Assembly (NCBI RefSeq): GCF_000716535.1
Contig: NZ_JNWV01000010.1
Coordinates: 1-64,000, forward strand
Length of the DNA: 64,000 nt
Source: Streptomyces flaveolus
GTDB lineage: Bacteria > Actinomycetota > Actinomycetes > Streptomycetales > Streptomycetaceae
Direction of reading: 5' to 3'
Positions 1 to 8,347 of this stretch are shown in pieces (within the stretch, counting starts at the first letter, position 1; each line of letters opens with the position of its first letter). The notes beneath the pieces are model-generated. The model searched no databases, had not been told where the DNA came from, and saw only the letters and a program-made list of their open reading frames with translations. The translations under genes were made by a program, and so were the position numbers.

Positions 1-135
1 CCCCAGGGTCAGGTCCAGGACCGTCAGCGACTCCTCCGCGCCCTCGGGACCCACCGGCACCAGGGCCTTGGGGAGGGTGTCGGTGTAGGGGCGCAGACGC
101 CGGCCGGCGCCGGCCGCCAGCACGAGGCCGATCAT
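1..135 (-). CDS. Sugar-phosphate nucleotidyltransferase, N-terminal part only
   Basis: The visible 45 N-terminal residues begin MIGLVLAAGAGRRLRPYTD and continue with LPKALVPV, the nucleotide-binding signature (LAAGxGxRL...PKxLVPV) of NTP transferases that make CDP- or NDP-activated alcohols and sugars. The rest lies left of the window. Its ATG overlaps the stop of the upstream CDP-alcohol phosphotransferase gene as ATGA, so the two are translationally coupled. Together they fit a pathway in which this enzyme makes a CDP-activated polyol or inositol and the neighbour transfers it to a lipid or polymer. The substrate cannot be read from this fragment. Confidence 0.8.
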   Translation of the reverse strand, partial: MIGLVLAAGAGRRLRPYTDTLPKALVPVGPEGAEESLTVLDLTLG

Positions 136-1964
136 GCGGGTTCTCCTTCGTCGTGTACGGCGGGCGCCCCGGCGGACACCCAGAAGCGGATGCTCTCGAC
201 GAGCACCACCAGGGCGACGGCCACGGCGAGGACGGTGAGCGCGAGCTTGAACTGCGCGGCGGTGAGCACCGCGGCCAGAACGGCGACGAGCAGCGTCCGC
301 CCCTCGTGGCCACCGATGACGCGCACCAGCCAGGCCGGGGGGGCTCCGGCGTTGCCGCGGATGCGGTACACCGTGTCGTAGTGATGGTAGGCGACGGCCG
401 CCACCAGGCCGAAAGCCGCCGGAAGTGCCCCGTTCACGCCGGCTTTACCGGCCAGGGCGAGGACCGTGCCGTACTCGGCGGCCCGGAAGAAGGGCGGCAG
501 GAGCCAGTCGAGGGCGCCCTTGAGGGGGCGGGCGACGGCGAGGGCCGAGGTGAGGACGTACACGACCGCGCCGACGACCGGCAGCGGTCCGCCGAAGTCC
601 GTGAGGGCCGAGCAGGCGACGACCACGGCGCCGCCGAGCAGGGCGACGGCGGGCACGGCGAGCCCGGGCAGGCCCTTCCCGGCCACGCGCCGCACGGCCC
701 CGGCGAGCGGCCCGGAGTCGGCGAGGTCGGCGAGGGCCTGCGCCGCCCGGTCGGTGCGCCGCGCCTTGCGGGTCACCGAGCGCAGCACCCGTCCCGCCGT
801 GGTGTACGTCGCCGCGAAGGCGCAGCCGACGAGCAGGGCGTAGAAGGTGATCCGGGGGGTGGTGAGCGCGGTGAGTACCGCGATCATCGCCCAGCGCTCG
901 CCGATCGGCAGCACGATCATCCGCCGCAGCCAGACGGTCCAGCCGACGCTGTCGAGCTTGTCGGAGAGGGCGGCGGTGGGGCTGGTGTTGGCGGTGGCGT
1001 CGTGGTTGGCCTCGTTGAAGGAGAAGTCGACCACGTGCCGGCAGGTCTGGAGGATCATCGCGCCGAGGGCGAGGGCCCACACGTCGTCGCCGCCGCGGGC
1101 CGCGCCGAGGGCGAGGCCGGCGTAGTAGGCGTACTCCTTGGCCCGGTCGAAGGTGGCGTCGAGCCAGGCGCCGAGGGTGGAGTACTTCAGGGCGTAGCGG
1201 GCGAGCTGGCCGTCGGTGCAGTCCAGGACGAAGGAGGCGATCAGCAGCACCCCGGCCGCGACGAAGCCGGCCCGGGTGCCGGTCGCCGCGCAGCCCGCCG
1301 CTATCAGGGCGGTGAGCAGCGAGGCCGTGGTGACCTGGTTCGGGGTCAGACCGCGGCGGGCGCACCAGCGGGCGATGTAGCGCGAGTAGGGGCTGATGAA
1401 GAACGTGGTGAAGAAGCCGTCCCGGGACTTCACGGCCGACTTCAGGCGGACGGCCTCGTCGTCGACGGCGGAGACGGCCTGCCGGGCCTCGTTGCGGGCC
1501 TGCGGGTCGGCGGGCACGGCGGCGACCAGGCTGCCCAGCTCGGGCCGGTGCACCGCGCCGCCGTCGGCGTCGAGGGCGTCCGCGACGCGGTCGGCGAGGC
1601 TGTCCAGGGCGAGCGCGGGGGCGCCGCCCTCGGCCGCGCGGGCAGTGGCCGTGCCGCCGTCCGGGGAGCCCTCCCGGGCCACGGCCCGGGTGAGCGCCTG
1701 CCGGGCGGCCGGCTGGGCGGTGACGGCGCCGGGCACGGCGGCGAGCGGGAAGCGCGGGTCGGTCAGGCCGAGGCGCAGCGCGTGGAGGTGGCCGACGAAA
1801 CGGGCGTCGACCAGGGCCACGCGCCGGTCGGCCGGCACGGCCGCGAGCAGGGACTCCGTCTCGGCGGCGTCGGCGGCCACGCGCACGTCGAAGCCGAGGG
1901 ACCGCAGATCGTTCTCCAGTGACGATCCGGGGACCGGCTGACCGGTGACGATGGCGGTCGACAA
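132..1964 (-). CDS. CDP-alcohol phosphatidyltransferase family membrane protein with extra N- and C-terminal domains
   Basis: A 610-residue protein. Its centre carries the CDP-alcohol phosphotransferase signature (DCTDGQLAR, then G, D and D at the canonical spacing, in a segment starting PYSRYIARW), the active site that transfers a phospho-alcohol from CDP. The N-terminal roughly 150 residues are soluble and resemble a degenerate nucleotidyltransferase-type region; they lack the usual LAAG motif. The C-terminal half has several hydrophobic helices, including a block after the transferase that in Streptomyces proteins is called DUF5941. The start is a TTG preceded by GGGAG at 8-9 nt; a GTG ten bases further upstream is in another frame. 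It is first in a leftward operon and its stop overlaps the nucleotidyltransferase start. A role in membrane phospholipid or teichoic-acid-like polymer synthesis is inferred from the family. Confidence 0.8.
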   Translation of the reverse strand: MSTAIVTGQPVPGSSLENDLRSLGFDVRVAADAAETESLLAAVPADRRVALVDARFVGHLHALRLGLTDPRFPLAAVPGAVTAQPAARQALTRAVAREGSPDGGTATARAAEGGAPALALDSLADRVADALDADGGAVHRPELGSLVAAVPADPQARNEARQAVSAVDDEAVRLKSAVKSRDGFFTTFFISPYSRYIARWCARRGLTPNQVTTASLLTALIAAGCAATGTRAGFVAAGVLLIASFVLDCTDGQLARYALKYSTLGAWLDATFDRAKEYAYYAGLALGAARGGDDVWALALGAMILQTCRHVVDFSFNEANHDATANTSPTAALSDKLDSVGWTVWLRRMIVLPIGERWAMIAVLTALTTPRITFYALLVGCAFAATYTTAGRVLRSVTRKARRTDRAAQALADLADSGPLAGAVRRVAGKGLPGLAVPAVALLGGAVVVACSALTDFGGPLPVVGAVVYVLTSALAVARPLKGALDWLLPPFFRAAEYGTVLALAGKAGVNGALPAAFGLVAAVAYHHYDTVYRIRGNAGAPPAWLVRVIGGHEGRTLLVAVLAAVLTAAQFKLALTVLAVAVALVVLVESIRFWVSAGAPAVHDEGEPA

Positions 1965-2081
1965 CCGAACTCACTCCCTGGGTGCCGGCGCGCGGGCGCC
2001 GGTCTCTCGCATGGTGGGGCGCCCTGCCTGCGGCACCCGGGCGGCATGTCGGCAGAGGCTATCGGATGGTCCGGAGCCGGT

Positions 2082-2103
2082 GTTCACCGGCCGTTCACGG
2101 TCC
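2082..2103 (+). promoter_or_regulatory. PHO-box-like direct repeat (candidate PhoP site)
   Basis: Two adjacent 11-nt units, GTTCACCGGCC and GTTCACGGTCC, match the Streptomyces PHO box (11-bp direct repeats starting GTTCACC). The site lies in the divergent region between the CDP-alcohol phosphotransferase gene and the epimerase. For the leftward gene it sits at the -35 position of a possible -10 (TAGCCT read on the minus strand at 2056-2061). Binding by PhoP is inferred. Confidence 0.5.
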
Positions 2104-2228
2104 GGCCCACGGGGGCTGCCCCGGCCTTTGCCGCGATCATCATCGGGGATCCGGGGCCCGGCCCACAAACCCATGGGGCAGACCCGGGCAACCGGGACAC
2201 CGGGCCGTTCGGCATAGGGTGGGCGACC

Positions 2229-3200
2229 ATGACGTGGCTGATCACCGGCGGAGCCGGATACATCGGGGCGCACGTGGCACGGGCCATGGCGGGCGCCGGG
2301 GAGAGCGTCGTGGCGCTGGACGACCTGTCGGCCGCCGTGCCCGCGCGGCTCCCGGCCGAGGTGCCGCTGGTCCAGGGTTCGACGCTGGACGGGGAGTTGC
2401 TGAAGCGGGTCTTCGCGGAGTACGGCGTGACGGGCGTCGTCCATCTCGCGGCGCGCAAGCAGGTCGCGGAGTCGGTGGCCCAGCCCACCCGCTACTACCG
2501 GGAGAACGTGGGCGGTCTGGCCACGCTCCTGGACGCGGTGGCCGAGGCGGGCATCGGCCGCCTGCTGTTCTCGTCGTCGGCGGCGGTGTACGGCAACCCG
2601 GACGTGGACCTGATCACCGAGGACACCCCGTGCGACCCGGTGAACCCGTACGGCGAGACCAAGCTGGCCGGTGAGTGGCTGGTGCGGGCGGCGGGCCGGG
2701 CGCACGGTATCTCCACCGTGTGTCTGCGCTATTTCAACGTGGCCGGCGCCGCGGCGCCGCAGCTGGCGGACACGGGGGTGTTCAACATCGTGCCGATGGT
2801 CTTCGACCGGCTCACCCGGGACGAGGCCCCGCGGATCTTCGGCGACGACTACCCGACGCCGGACGGCACCTGTGTCAGGGACTACATCCACGTCGCCGAT
2901 CTGGCCGAGGCCCACCTGGCGGCGGCGCGGCGGCTGGCCGCCGGGGACCTCACCGGTGATCTGACGCTGAACATCGGCCGGGGCGAGGGGGTCTCGGTGC
3001 GCGAGCTGATCACGGTCATCGGGGAGGTCAGCGGGGACCGCCGGGCGCCCGTGGTGGAGGGCCGCCGCCCGGGTGACGCGCCGCGCGCGGTGGCCTCGGC
3101 CGAGCGGGCCGCCGAGGCACTGGGCTGGCGGGCCCGGCGCGGGGTGCGGGAGATGATCGAGTCGGCGTGGGCGGGCTGGCGGCTGCACCACGGGAGCTGA
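2229..3200 (+). CDS. galE: UDP-glucose 4-epimerase-like NAD-dependent epimerase
   Basis: A 323-residue extended short-chain dehydrogenase. It has the NAD-binding motif TGGAGYIGAH at the N terminus, the SSSAAVYG strand, and the catalytic YGETK (YxxxK) with the following RYFNVAGA typical of GalE. It interconverts UDP-glucose and UDP-galactose, or a related nucleotide sugar, in the cytoplasm. The frame is open upstream to 2046, but the first sensible start is the ATG at 2229, and the Rossmann fold begins immediately there. A -10-like TAGGGT at 2215-2220 ends 8 nt before this ATG, so the mRNA may be leaderless. It is divergent from an envelope-polymer type operon, which suggests a part in cell-surface glycan supply rather than only galactose use. 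Confidence 0.88.
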   Translation: MTWLITGGAGYIGAHVARAMAGAGESVVALDDLSAAVPARLPAEVPLVQGSTLDGELLKRVFAEYGVTGVVHLAARKQVAESVAQPTRYYRENVGGLATLLDAVAEAGIGRLLFSSSAAVYGNPDVDLITEDTPCDPVNPYGETKLAGEWLVRAAGRAHGISTVCLRYFNVAGAAAPQLADTGVFNIVPMVFDRLTRDEAPRIFGDDYPTPDGTCVRDYIHVADLAEAHLAAARRLAAGDLTGDLTLNIGRGEGVSVRELITVIGEVSGDRRAPVVEGRRPGDAPRAVASAERAAEALGWRARRGVREMIESAWAGWRLHHGS

Positions 3201-3249
3201 TCCGGCCCCCGCCCCTGACCTGCGGAACGTTTGCGCAGGTCACAGCACA

Positions 3250-3264
3250 TGACAACGGTGTTCA
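3250..3264. promoter_or_regulatory. Zur-box-like palindrome upstream of zinc exporter
   Basis: TGACAACGGTGTTCA agrees at 11 of 15 positions with the Streptomyces Zur box TGAAAATGATTTTCA as I recall it, and five of its seven base pairs are symmetric. It lies 72 bp before the CDF exporter start. In S. coelicolor, Zur activates the exporter zitB when zinc is abundant, so a site here is expected. The match is by eye. Confidence 0.5.
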
Positions 3265-3335
3265 GTGCCGCGTTGCCCCATACCCCCGCCCCGTAGTTCA
3301 CTGGGCTCCGGGCAGCCACACGGAAGGCGGGAGTC

Positions 3336-4277
3336 ATGGGTGCAGGGCACGACCACGGGCACGCGCACTCCCACGCGCCGTCCACGGGTACGGCCACGGC
3401 CGCGTACCGGGGCCGGCTGAGGATCGCGCTGGGCATCACGCTGACGATCATGGTCGTCGAGATCGCTGGCGGTCTGATCGCGGACTCGCTCGCGCTGATC
3501 GCGGACGCGGCGCACATGGCGACCGACGCGGTGGGCCTCGGCATGGCCCTGCTCGCCGTGCACTTCGCGAACCGCCCGGCGAGCACCAACCGCACCTACG
3601 GTTACGCCCGCGCCGAGATCCTCGCGGCCCTGGCCAACTGTCTGCTGCTGCTCGGGGTCGGCGGCTACGTCCTGTACGAGGCGGCCCAGCGGTTCGTGGA
3701 GCCCGCGCAGACCCGGGGCGGCCTGATGGTCGTGTTCGGCCTGATCGGCCTGGTGGCGAACTCCATCTCGCTGGTGCTGCTGATGCGCGGGCAGAAGGAG
3801 AGCCTGAACGTGCGGGGCGCCTTCCTGGAGGTGGCCGCGGACGCGCTGGGCTCGGTGGCGGTGCTGATCTCGGCGGCGGTGATCCTGACCACCGGCTGGC
3901 AGGCGGCGGACCCGGTGGCCTCGCTGGTCATCGGCCTGATGATCGTGCCGCGGACGCTGAAGCTGCTGCGCGAGACGCTGGACGTGCTGCTGGAGGCCGC
4001 CCCCAAGGGCGTCGACATGTCGGACGTCCGGACGCACATCCTGGCCCTCGACGGCGTGGAGGACGTCCACGACCTGCATGCCTGGACGATCACCTCGGGC
4101 ATGCCGGTGCTGTCGGCGCACGTGGTGGTCAGCACCGAGGTGCTGAACGCCATCGGGCACGAGAAGATACTGCACGAACTGCAGGGCTGCCTGGGCGACC
4201 ACTTCGACGTGGAGCACTGCACCTTCCAACTGGAGCCGGGCGGGCACGCGGAGCACGAAGCGCGGCTGTGCCACTGA
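3336..4277 (+). CDS. zitB: Cation diffusion facilitator (CzcD/ZitB-type zinc exporter)
   Basis: A 313-residue inner-membrane antiporter that exports Zn2+ (possibly also Cd2+ or Co2+) in exchange for protons. The N terminus is His-rich (HDHGHAHSHA). The first helices carry the paired Asp/His metal site (DSLALIADAAHMATDAVG), six hydrophobic helices follow, and the C-terminal cytoplasmic domain has the HDLHAWTI motif of the dimerising CDF domain. It ends in a His/Cys tail (HAEHEARLCH). The start ATG follows GGCGGGAG. It is a single gene with a Zur-like box upstream, and idi follows after 175 bp. The symbol rests on family and on remembered S. coelicolor gene order (zitB next to idi). Confidence 0.9.
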   Translation: MGAGHDHGHAHSHAPSTGTATAAYRGRLRIALGITLTIMVVEIAGGLIADSLALIADAAHMATDAVGLGMALLAVHFANRPASTNRTYGYARAEILAALANCLLLLGVGGYVLYEAAQRFVEPAQTRGGLMVVFGLIGLVANSISLVLLMRGQKESLNVRGAFLEVAADALGSVAVLISAAVILTTGWQAADPVASLVIGLMIVPRTLKLLRETLDVLLEAAPKGVDMSDVRTHILALDGVEDVHDLHAWTITSGMPVLSAHVVVSTEVLNAIGHEKILHELQGCLGDHFDVEHCTFQLEPGGHAEHEARLCH

Positions 4278-4452
4278 CCGTACGCACTGCCGTTCGGCGC
4301 ACCCCCGGACGGTTCCCCGCGGCCGGCTCCGGGCACGATGATCTACCGGGTCCGGCTCCCGCTGCCGCGCCGCGCGCGGACGTGCGGACGTGCCGGGAGT
4401 GCCGGATTCGTACGGCAGACTTGGGGTGCGAAGACCGAGGCGAAGGATGGGT

Positions 4453-5046
4453 ATGCCGATCACACCTGCCACCGCGACGCACAGCTCGTCGAAGGGCACC
4501 GCAGAGGCGATTTTGCTGGAACTGGTCGACGAGAAGGGTGTGACGACCGGGACGGCGGAGAAGCTCGCCGCCCATCAGCCGCCGGGACAGCTGCACCGCG
4601 CGTTCTCGGTGTTCCTCTTCGACGAGCACGGCCGGCTGCTGCTCCAGCAGCGGGCGCTCGGCAAGTACCACTCCCCCGGTGTGTGGTCCAACACCTGCTG
4701 CGGTCACCCCTACCCGGGCGAGGCGCCGTTCGCGGCGGCGGCCCGGCGCACGTACGAGGAACTGGGCGTCTCGCCGTCGCTGCTGGCGGAGGCCGGCACG
4801 GTCCGTTACAACCACCCGGACCCCGCCTCCGGCCTGGTGGAGCAGGAGTTCAACCATCTGTTCGTCGGCCTGGTGCAGGCGCCGCTCGGGCCGGACCCCG
4901 AGGAGGTCGCCCAGACCTCCTTCGTGACGGCGGCGGAGCTGGCCGAGCGGCACGCCCGGGACCCGTTCTCGGCCTGGTTCATGACCGTCCTGGACGCCGC
5001 CCGCCCGGCGATCAGGGAGCTGACGGGTCCGTCCGCCGGCTGGTAG
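4453..5046 (+). CDS. idi: Isopentenyl-diphosphate delta-isomerase, type I
   Basis: A 197-residue Nudix-fold enzyme that interconverts isopentenyl and dimethylallyl diphosphate, the first allocation step of isoprenoid synthesis. The catalytic cysteine lies in NTCCGHPYPGE (about residue 83), the metal and base glutamates in the RRTYEELGV Nudix box and in LVEQEFNHLF, and the substrate-contact region is QQRALGKYHSPGVWSN. There are two candidate ATGs, 4447 and 4453. The second has AAGGA five bases before it and gives the MPITPAT start I recall for the S. coelicolor enzyme, so it was chosen. The gene stands alone. Streptomyces usually rely on the MEP pathway, so Idi here balances the two C5 units. 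Confidence 0.94.
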   Translation: MPITPATATHSSSKGTAEAILLELVDEKGVTTGTAEKLAAHQPPGQLHRAFSVFLFDEHGRLLLQQRALGKYHSPGVWSNTCCGHPYPGEAPFAAAARRTYEELGVSPSLLAEAGTVRYNHPDPASGLVEQEFNHLFVGLVQAPLGPDPEEVAQTSFVTAAELAERHARDPFSAWFMTVLDAARPAIRELTGPSAGW

Positions 5047-5098
5047 CCGCCACGGCGGTGCCGAGGCAGACCGGGGCGGCCCGTCGATCCGGCGGGCG

Positions 5099-5593
5099 CT
5101 ACGGCAGCGAGGGGGGCTTGAGCGGGAGGGCGGCCCAGATGACCTTGCCGCCGCTCGCGGTGTGCTCCACGTCGACCACCCCGCCCGCCTCCCGCGCCAC
5201 CTCGCGGACCAGCAGGAGTCCCCGGCCGCCGGTCTGGCCGTGGTCGGCCTCAAGGGCCGTCGGGCGGTAGGGGTGGTTGTCCTCCACGGACACCCGCACC
5301 CACTCGGCTCCGACGGCCACCTCCACGGCCAGCACCGGCGACAGCAGCGCCGCGTGCCGGACCGCGTTGGTGACCAGCTCGGAGACGATCAGCAGCAGCC
5401 CGTGCACCAGGTCGTCGGAGACCGGCACTCCCTGGCGCAGCAGCAGGTCCCGCACCGCGTGCCGGGCCTGCGGGACCGAGGCGTCCACCGCGGCCGCGGT
5501 GAACCGCCAGACGCCTTCGTACGGCAGTGGATTTGGCGGCCTGTCGCCGCCCCCCGCTGGGCGCGGGCCGTCCTCGCGCCCATGGTTGTCCAT
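5099..5593 (-). CDS. Anti-sigma-factor-like ATP-binding protein (HATPase_c_2)
   Basis: A 164-residue protein with a GHKL ATPase domain of the RsbW/SpoIIAB type: N box SELVTNAVRHA, then VEDNHPYRP, and the G box TGGRGLLLV. Streptomyces genomes carry dozens of these small kinases; some bind and phosphorylate anti-anti-sigma factors, most are uncharacterised. The first about 35 residues are Gly/Pro-rich and disordered. The frame stays open far upstream, but the family-like start is the ATG at 5593, with GAGGGTGG before it; a GTG eleven codons upstream is the alternative. No sigma or anti-anti-sigma gene is adjacent, so its partner is unknown. It converges with idi. Confidence 0.82.
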   Translation of the reverse strand: MDNHGREDGPRPAGGGDRPPNPLPYEGVWRFTAAAVDASVPQARHAVRDLLLRQGVPVSDDLVHGLLLIVSELVTNAVRHAALLSPVLAVEVAVGAEWVRVSVEDNHPYRPTALEADHGQTGGRGLLLVREVAREAGGVVDVEHTASGGKVIWAALPLKPPSLP

Positions 5594-5830
5594 CGTCCGG
5601 TCGCCACCCTCGCGCTCGATTGTCACCACACGTCGAGTGTTGGTAACGATCCGCTCCGGTCCGGATGCCTGAACACAAGTCGGCAGGTATCGAACGCTTT
5701 TTGACCGACTGCGCACGGCCGGGTCACGGGGTGGGACTGTTCCTGTTCCTCGGACGCCGGTTCGCGAACTAGTCGGGTTGTACGGGTTCGGCCCGCGGCC
5801 GCGCGGGAGCCCTCCGCTACGATCCGCCGC

Positions 5831-6586
5831 ATGGAGCCCCAGCTGTCCCACCAGGTCACCGACTCCGTCGCCACCGTGGTGATCCGTCACCCCGCCAAGC
5901 GCAACGCCATGACGACGGCGATGTGGCGGGCCCTCCCCCCGCTGCTGGACGCGCTGGCCCGTGACCCCGGGGTACGGGCTCTGGTGCTCACCGGTGAGGG
6001 CGGGACCTTCTGCGCGGGTGCCGACATCTCCACGCTCCAGGACGCGCCGGAGGAGGCACCGGCCCTCGCGGTGGCCGCCGAGGAGGCCCTGGCGGCGTTC
6101 CCCAAGCCGACCGTCGCCGCGGTGCGCGGCCACTGCGTGGGCGGTGGGGCGCAGCTCGCGGCGGCCTGTGACCTGCGGCTGGCGGAGGAGGGAGCGCTGT
6201 TCGGGGTGACGCCGGCGCGGCTCGGTGTCGTCTATCCGGCCTCCTCGACCCGCCGGCTGGTCTCCCTGGTCGGCCCGGCCACGGCCAAGTACCTGCTGTT
6301 CACGGCCGAGTTGATCGACACCGGGCGGGCACTGCGCACCGGCCTGGTGGACGAGGTGCTGCCCGAGGGGGAACTGGACAAACGGGTCGCGGAGCTGACC
6401 CGGGTCCTGGTGTCGCGTTCGCAGCTCACCCAGGCCGCCGCCAAGGAGTTCGCCGCCGGCCGCACCGACCGTGACGCCCACTGGGCGGCGCAGGCGCGCG
6501 GCAGCGGCGATGTGGCGGAGGGAGTCGCCGCGTTCCTGGAGCGCCGGCAGCCGCGCTTCACCTGGAGCGTGTCTACGTCAGGTTGA
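5831..6586 (+). CDS. Enoyl-CoA hydratase/isomerase family protein
   Basis: A 251-residue crotonase-fold protein. The oxyanion-hole motifs are visible: GTFCAGADISTL near residue 57 and the GHCVGGGAQLAAACDLRLA block near residue 100. The catalytic acid position falls in GVTPARLGVVYPASSTRRL, where ordinary hydratases have a Glu, so the exact reaction is uncertain. It likely acts on a short or branched acyl-CoA. A -10-like TACGAT (5818-5823) ends 7 nt before the ATG and no Shine-Dalgarno is present, so the transcript is probably leaderless. The last 14 bp overlap the convergent DJ-1 gene. No beta-oxidation genes are directly beside it. Confidence 0.85.
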   Translation: MEPQLSHQVTDSVATVVIRHPAKRNAMTTAMWRALPPLLDALARDPGVRALVLTGEGGTFCAGADISTLQDAPEEAPALAVAAEEALAAFPKPTVAAVRGHCVGGGAQLAAACDLRLAEEGALFGVTPARLGVVYPASSTRRLVSLVGPATAKYLLFTAELIDTGRALRTGLVDEVLPEGELDKRVAELTRVLVSRSQLTQAAAKEFAAGRTDRDAHWAAQARGSGDVAEGVAAFLERRQPRFTWSVSTSG

Positions 6587-7208
6587 AGCGGCTCGCGGCC
6601 CGCCACCTCTCGACGAGGTGCGCGGGCGCCTTCTGAGGTGAACCGGCGTCGTACGGCGGCTGGGGGTCGTACTCGGTCAGGAGCTGCACGGACTGGGCGT
6701 GTTCGTCGCCGGCGATGGTGCCGAGGAGGGTCAAGCCCATGTCGATGCCGGACGACACGCCCGCCGCGGTGACGTACTTGCCGTCCACGACCACCCGCTC
6801 CCCCGTCGGCTCGGCCCCGAAGCCGCGCAGCAGGTCCAGCGCGAGCCAGTGCGAGGTGGCACGGCGGCCGCGCAGCAGCCCGGCGGCGGCCAGCAGCAGC
6901 GAGCCCGTGCACACGGAGGTGGTCCAGGTGCTGGTGGCGTCCGCAGCGCGCAGCCAGTCCAGCAGGGCGGTGTTCTCCATCTGATCGCTCTGGCCGGGAC
7001 CGCCCGGCACGATCACGATGTCCGGGGACGGTACGTCGGCGAGTGTGCGGTCGGCGGTGAGCGCCAGGTTCCCGGTGTCGGTGCGGACGGGTCCGGTGCG
7101 CTCGGCGATGAACACGGTCTCGGAACCGGGGAGCCGGCCGAGGGTCTCGTAGGGGCCGACGGCGTCGAGGGCGGTGAAGCGGTCGTAGAGCACGATGGCG
7201 ATCTGCAT
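6573..7208 (-). CDS. DJ-1/PfpI family protein (class I glutamine amidotransferase-like)
   Basis: A 211-residue DJ-1/PfpI domain protein starting MQIAIVLYDRFTALDAVGP. The nucleophile elbow cysteine is in TTSVCTGSLLLAAAGLL (about residue 100), with the usual upstream Glu-containing loop. Members act as deglycases, hydratases (isonitrile hydratase type) or sensors; the function here is not defined. ATG with AAGGGA upstream. It lies 35 bp downstream of, and on the same strand as, the GlxA-type regulator, which has a related N-terminal domain, so the pair is probably one operon with the regulator controlling it. The 3' end overlaps the convergent enoyl-CoA hydratase by 14 bp. Confidence 0.88.
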   Translation of the reverse strand: MQIAIVLYDRFTALDAVGPYETLGRLPGSETVFIAERTGPVRTDTGNLALTADRTLADVPSPDIVIVPGGPGQSDQMENTALLDWLRAADATSTWTTSVCTGSLLLAAAGLLRGRRATSHWLALDLLRGFGAEPTGERVVVDGKYVTAAGVSSGIDMGLTLLGTIAGDEHAQSVQLLTEYDPQPPYDAGSPQKAPAHLVERWRAASRFNLT

Positions 7209-7243
7209 GGAGTTCCCTTGTCTCGTGCGGTGGGTGAGGTCCG

Positions 7244-8203
7244 TCAGACGACGGGTGCGGGGCGGAAGCGGCGGCGGTACTCGGCCGGGGACGCGCCCAG
7301 GGTGCGCAGGAAGGCGCGGCGCATGGCCTCGGGTGTGCCGTAGCCGCTGGAGCGGGCGACCTGTTCGACACCGTCGGTGGTGTCCTCCAGCAGGCGGCGG
7401 GCGTGTTCGAGGCGGACCCGGTCGACGTACCGGCCCGGTGTCATGCCGGTCTCCGCCTGGAAGGCGCGGGCGAAGTGGCGCGGGGAGAGGGCCGCGCGGG
7501 CGGCCAGCGCCTCGACGCCGAGGTCGCCGTCCGGGTGTTCGGTGATCCACTGCTGGACGTCCCGGAGAGGTTCCCGCCGGGCCGTCTGGACCGCCAGCTG
7601 GGCGCTGAACTGGGCCTGGTTGCCCGGCCTGCGCAGGAAGACCACGAGGTGGCGGGCGACGGTCAGCGCCACCTCCCGGCCCAGGTCCTCCTCCACCAGC
7701 GCGAGGGCGAGGTCGATGCCCGCGGCGACCCCGGCCGAGGTGGCCACGTTCCCGTCCCGGACGAAGATCGGGTCGGGGTCGACCCGGACGGCGGGGTGGT
7801 CCCGGGCGAGCTTGTCGCAGTACGCCCAGTGGGTCGTGGCGCGCCGGCCGTCCAGGAGTCCGGCCCGCGCCAGCGGGATCGCGCCGGTGCACACGGAGAC
7901 CAGGCGCGGGGCCCGCGGGCCGTGCGCGCGCAGCCACCGCACCAGCCGCGGATCCGGGTCGCGGGTGCCCTCCCCGCCGGGGACCAGCAGGGTGTGCGGG
8001 TCCGCCGTGTCCGCCAGGGATCCGTCCGGTACGACGGTCAGCCCGCTGGAGGTGCGCACGGGCCCGCCGTCCACGGATGCCGTGCGGATCCGGTACGAGC
8101 CCGGGGTTTGTCTCTCCGCGCCGGTGAAGACCTCCATGGGGCCGGTGACGTCGAGGCTCTGCACGCCGTCGAAGACGGTGACGAGGACGGTTCGCTGCGT
8201 CAT
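7244..8203 (-). CDS. GlxA-family AraC-type transcriptional regulator with DJ-1-like sensor domain
   Basis: A 319-residue regulator. Residues about 3-170 form a DJ-1/PfpI-like domain with LVSVCTGAIPLARAGLL, which retains the cysteine. Residues about 215-315 form the AraC double helix-turn-helix (ALSPRHFARAFQAETGMTP, then VARSSGYGTPEAMRRAFLR). Such proteins sense a small ligand through the N-terminal domain and activate a neighbouring gene. The start chosen is the ATG at 8203 (MTQRTVLVTVF), because the family begins there; an in-frame extension to 8266 looks non-coding. The downstream DJ-1 gene follows after 35 bp and is the likely target or partner. Confidence 0.88.
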   Translation of the reverse strand: MTQRTVLVTVFDGVQSLDVTGPMEVFTGAERQTPGSYRIRTASVDGGPVRTSSGLTVVPDGSLADTADPHTLLVPGGEGTRDPDPRLVRWLRAHGPRAPRLVSVCTGAIPLARAGLLDGRRATTHWAYCDKLARDHPAVRVDPDPIFVRDGNVATSAGVAAGIDLALALVEEDLGREVALTVARHLVVFLRRPGNQAQFSAQLAVQTARREPLRDVQQWITEHPDGDLGVEALAARAALSPRHFARAFQAETGMTPGRYVDRVRLEHARRLLEDTTDGVEQVARSSGYGTPEAMRRAFLRTLGASPAEYRRRFRPAPVV

Positions 8204-8347
8204 GGCCTCGATTCTGGGTGGCCCCGCGCGCGGCAGCAACGACGGATTTCCCACCTTTCCTGCCATCGGCTTCCCGGCCCAGGGGTTTTCCGTGCCGTCC
8301 GGAGGTACCCGGGGTGACGAGAGCCCACGACGAAAGGAGATCGTTCC

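Noticed and set aside
2046..2228. N-terminal extension of the GalE-like protein
   Set aside because: The dehydrogenase fold starts at the ATG at 2229, and the extension covers the PHO-like site and a -10 box.
5594..6481. N-terminal extension of the small ATPase gene to 6481
   Set aside because: It runs antisense through the enoyl-CoA hydratase and lacks similarity; the ATG at 5593 fits the family.
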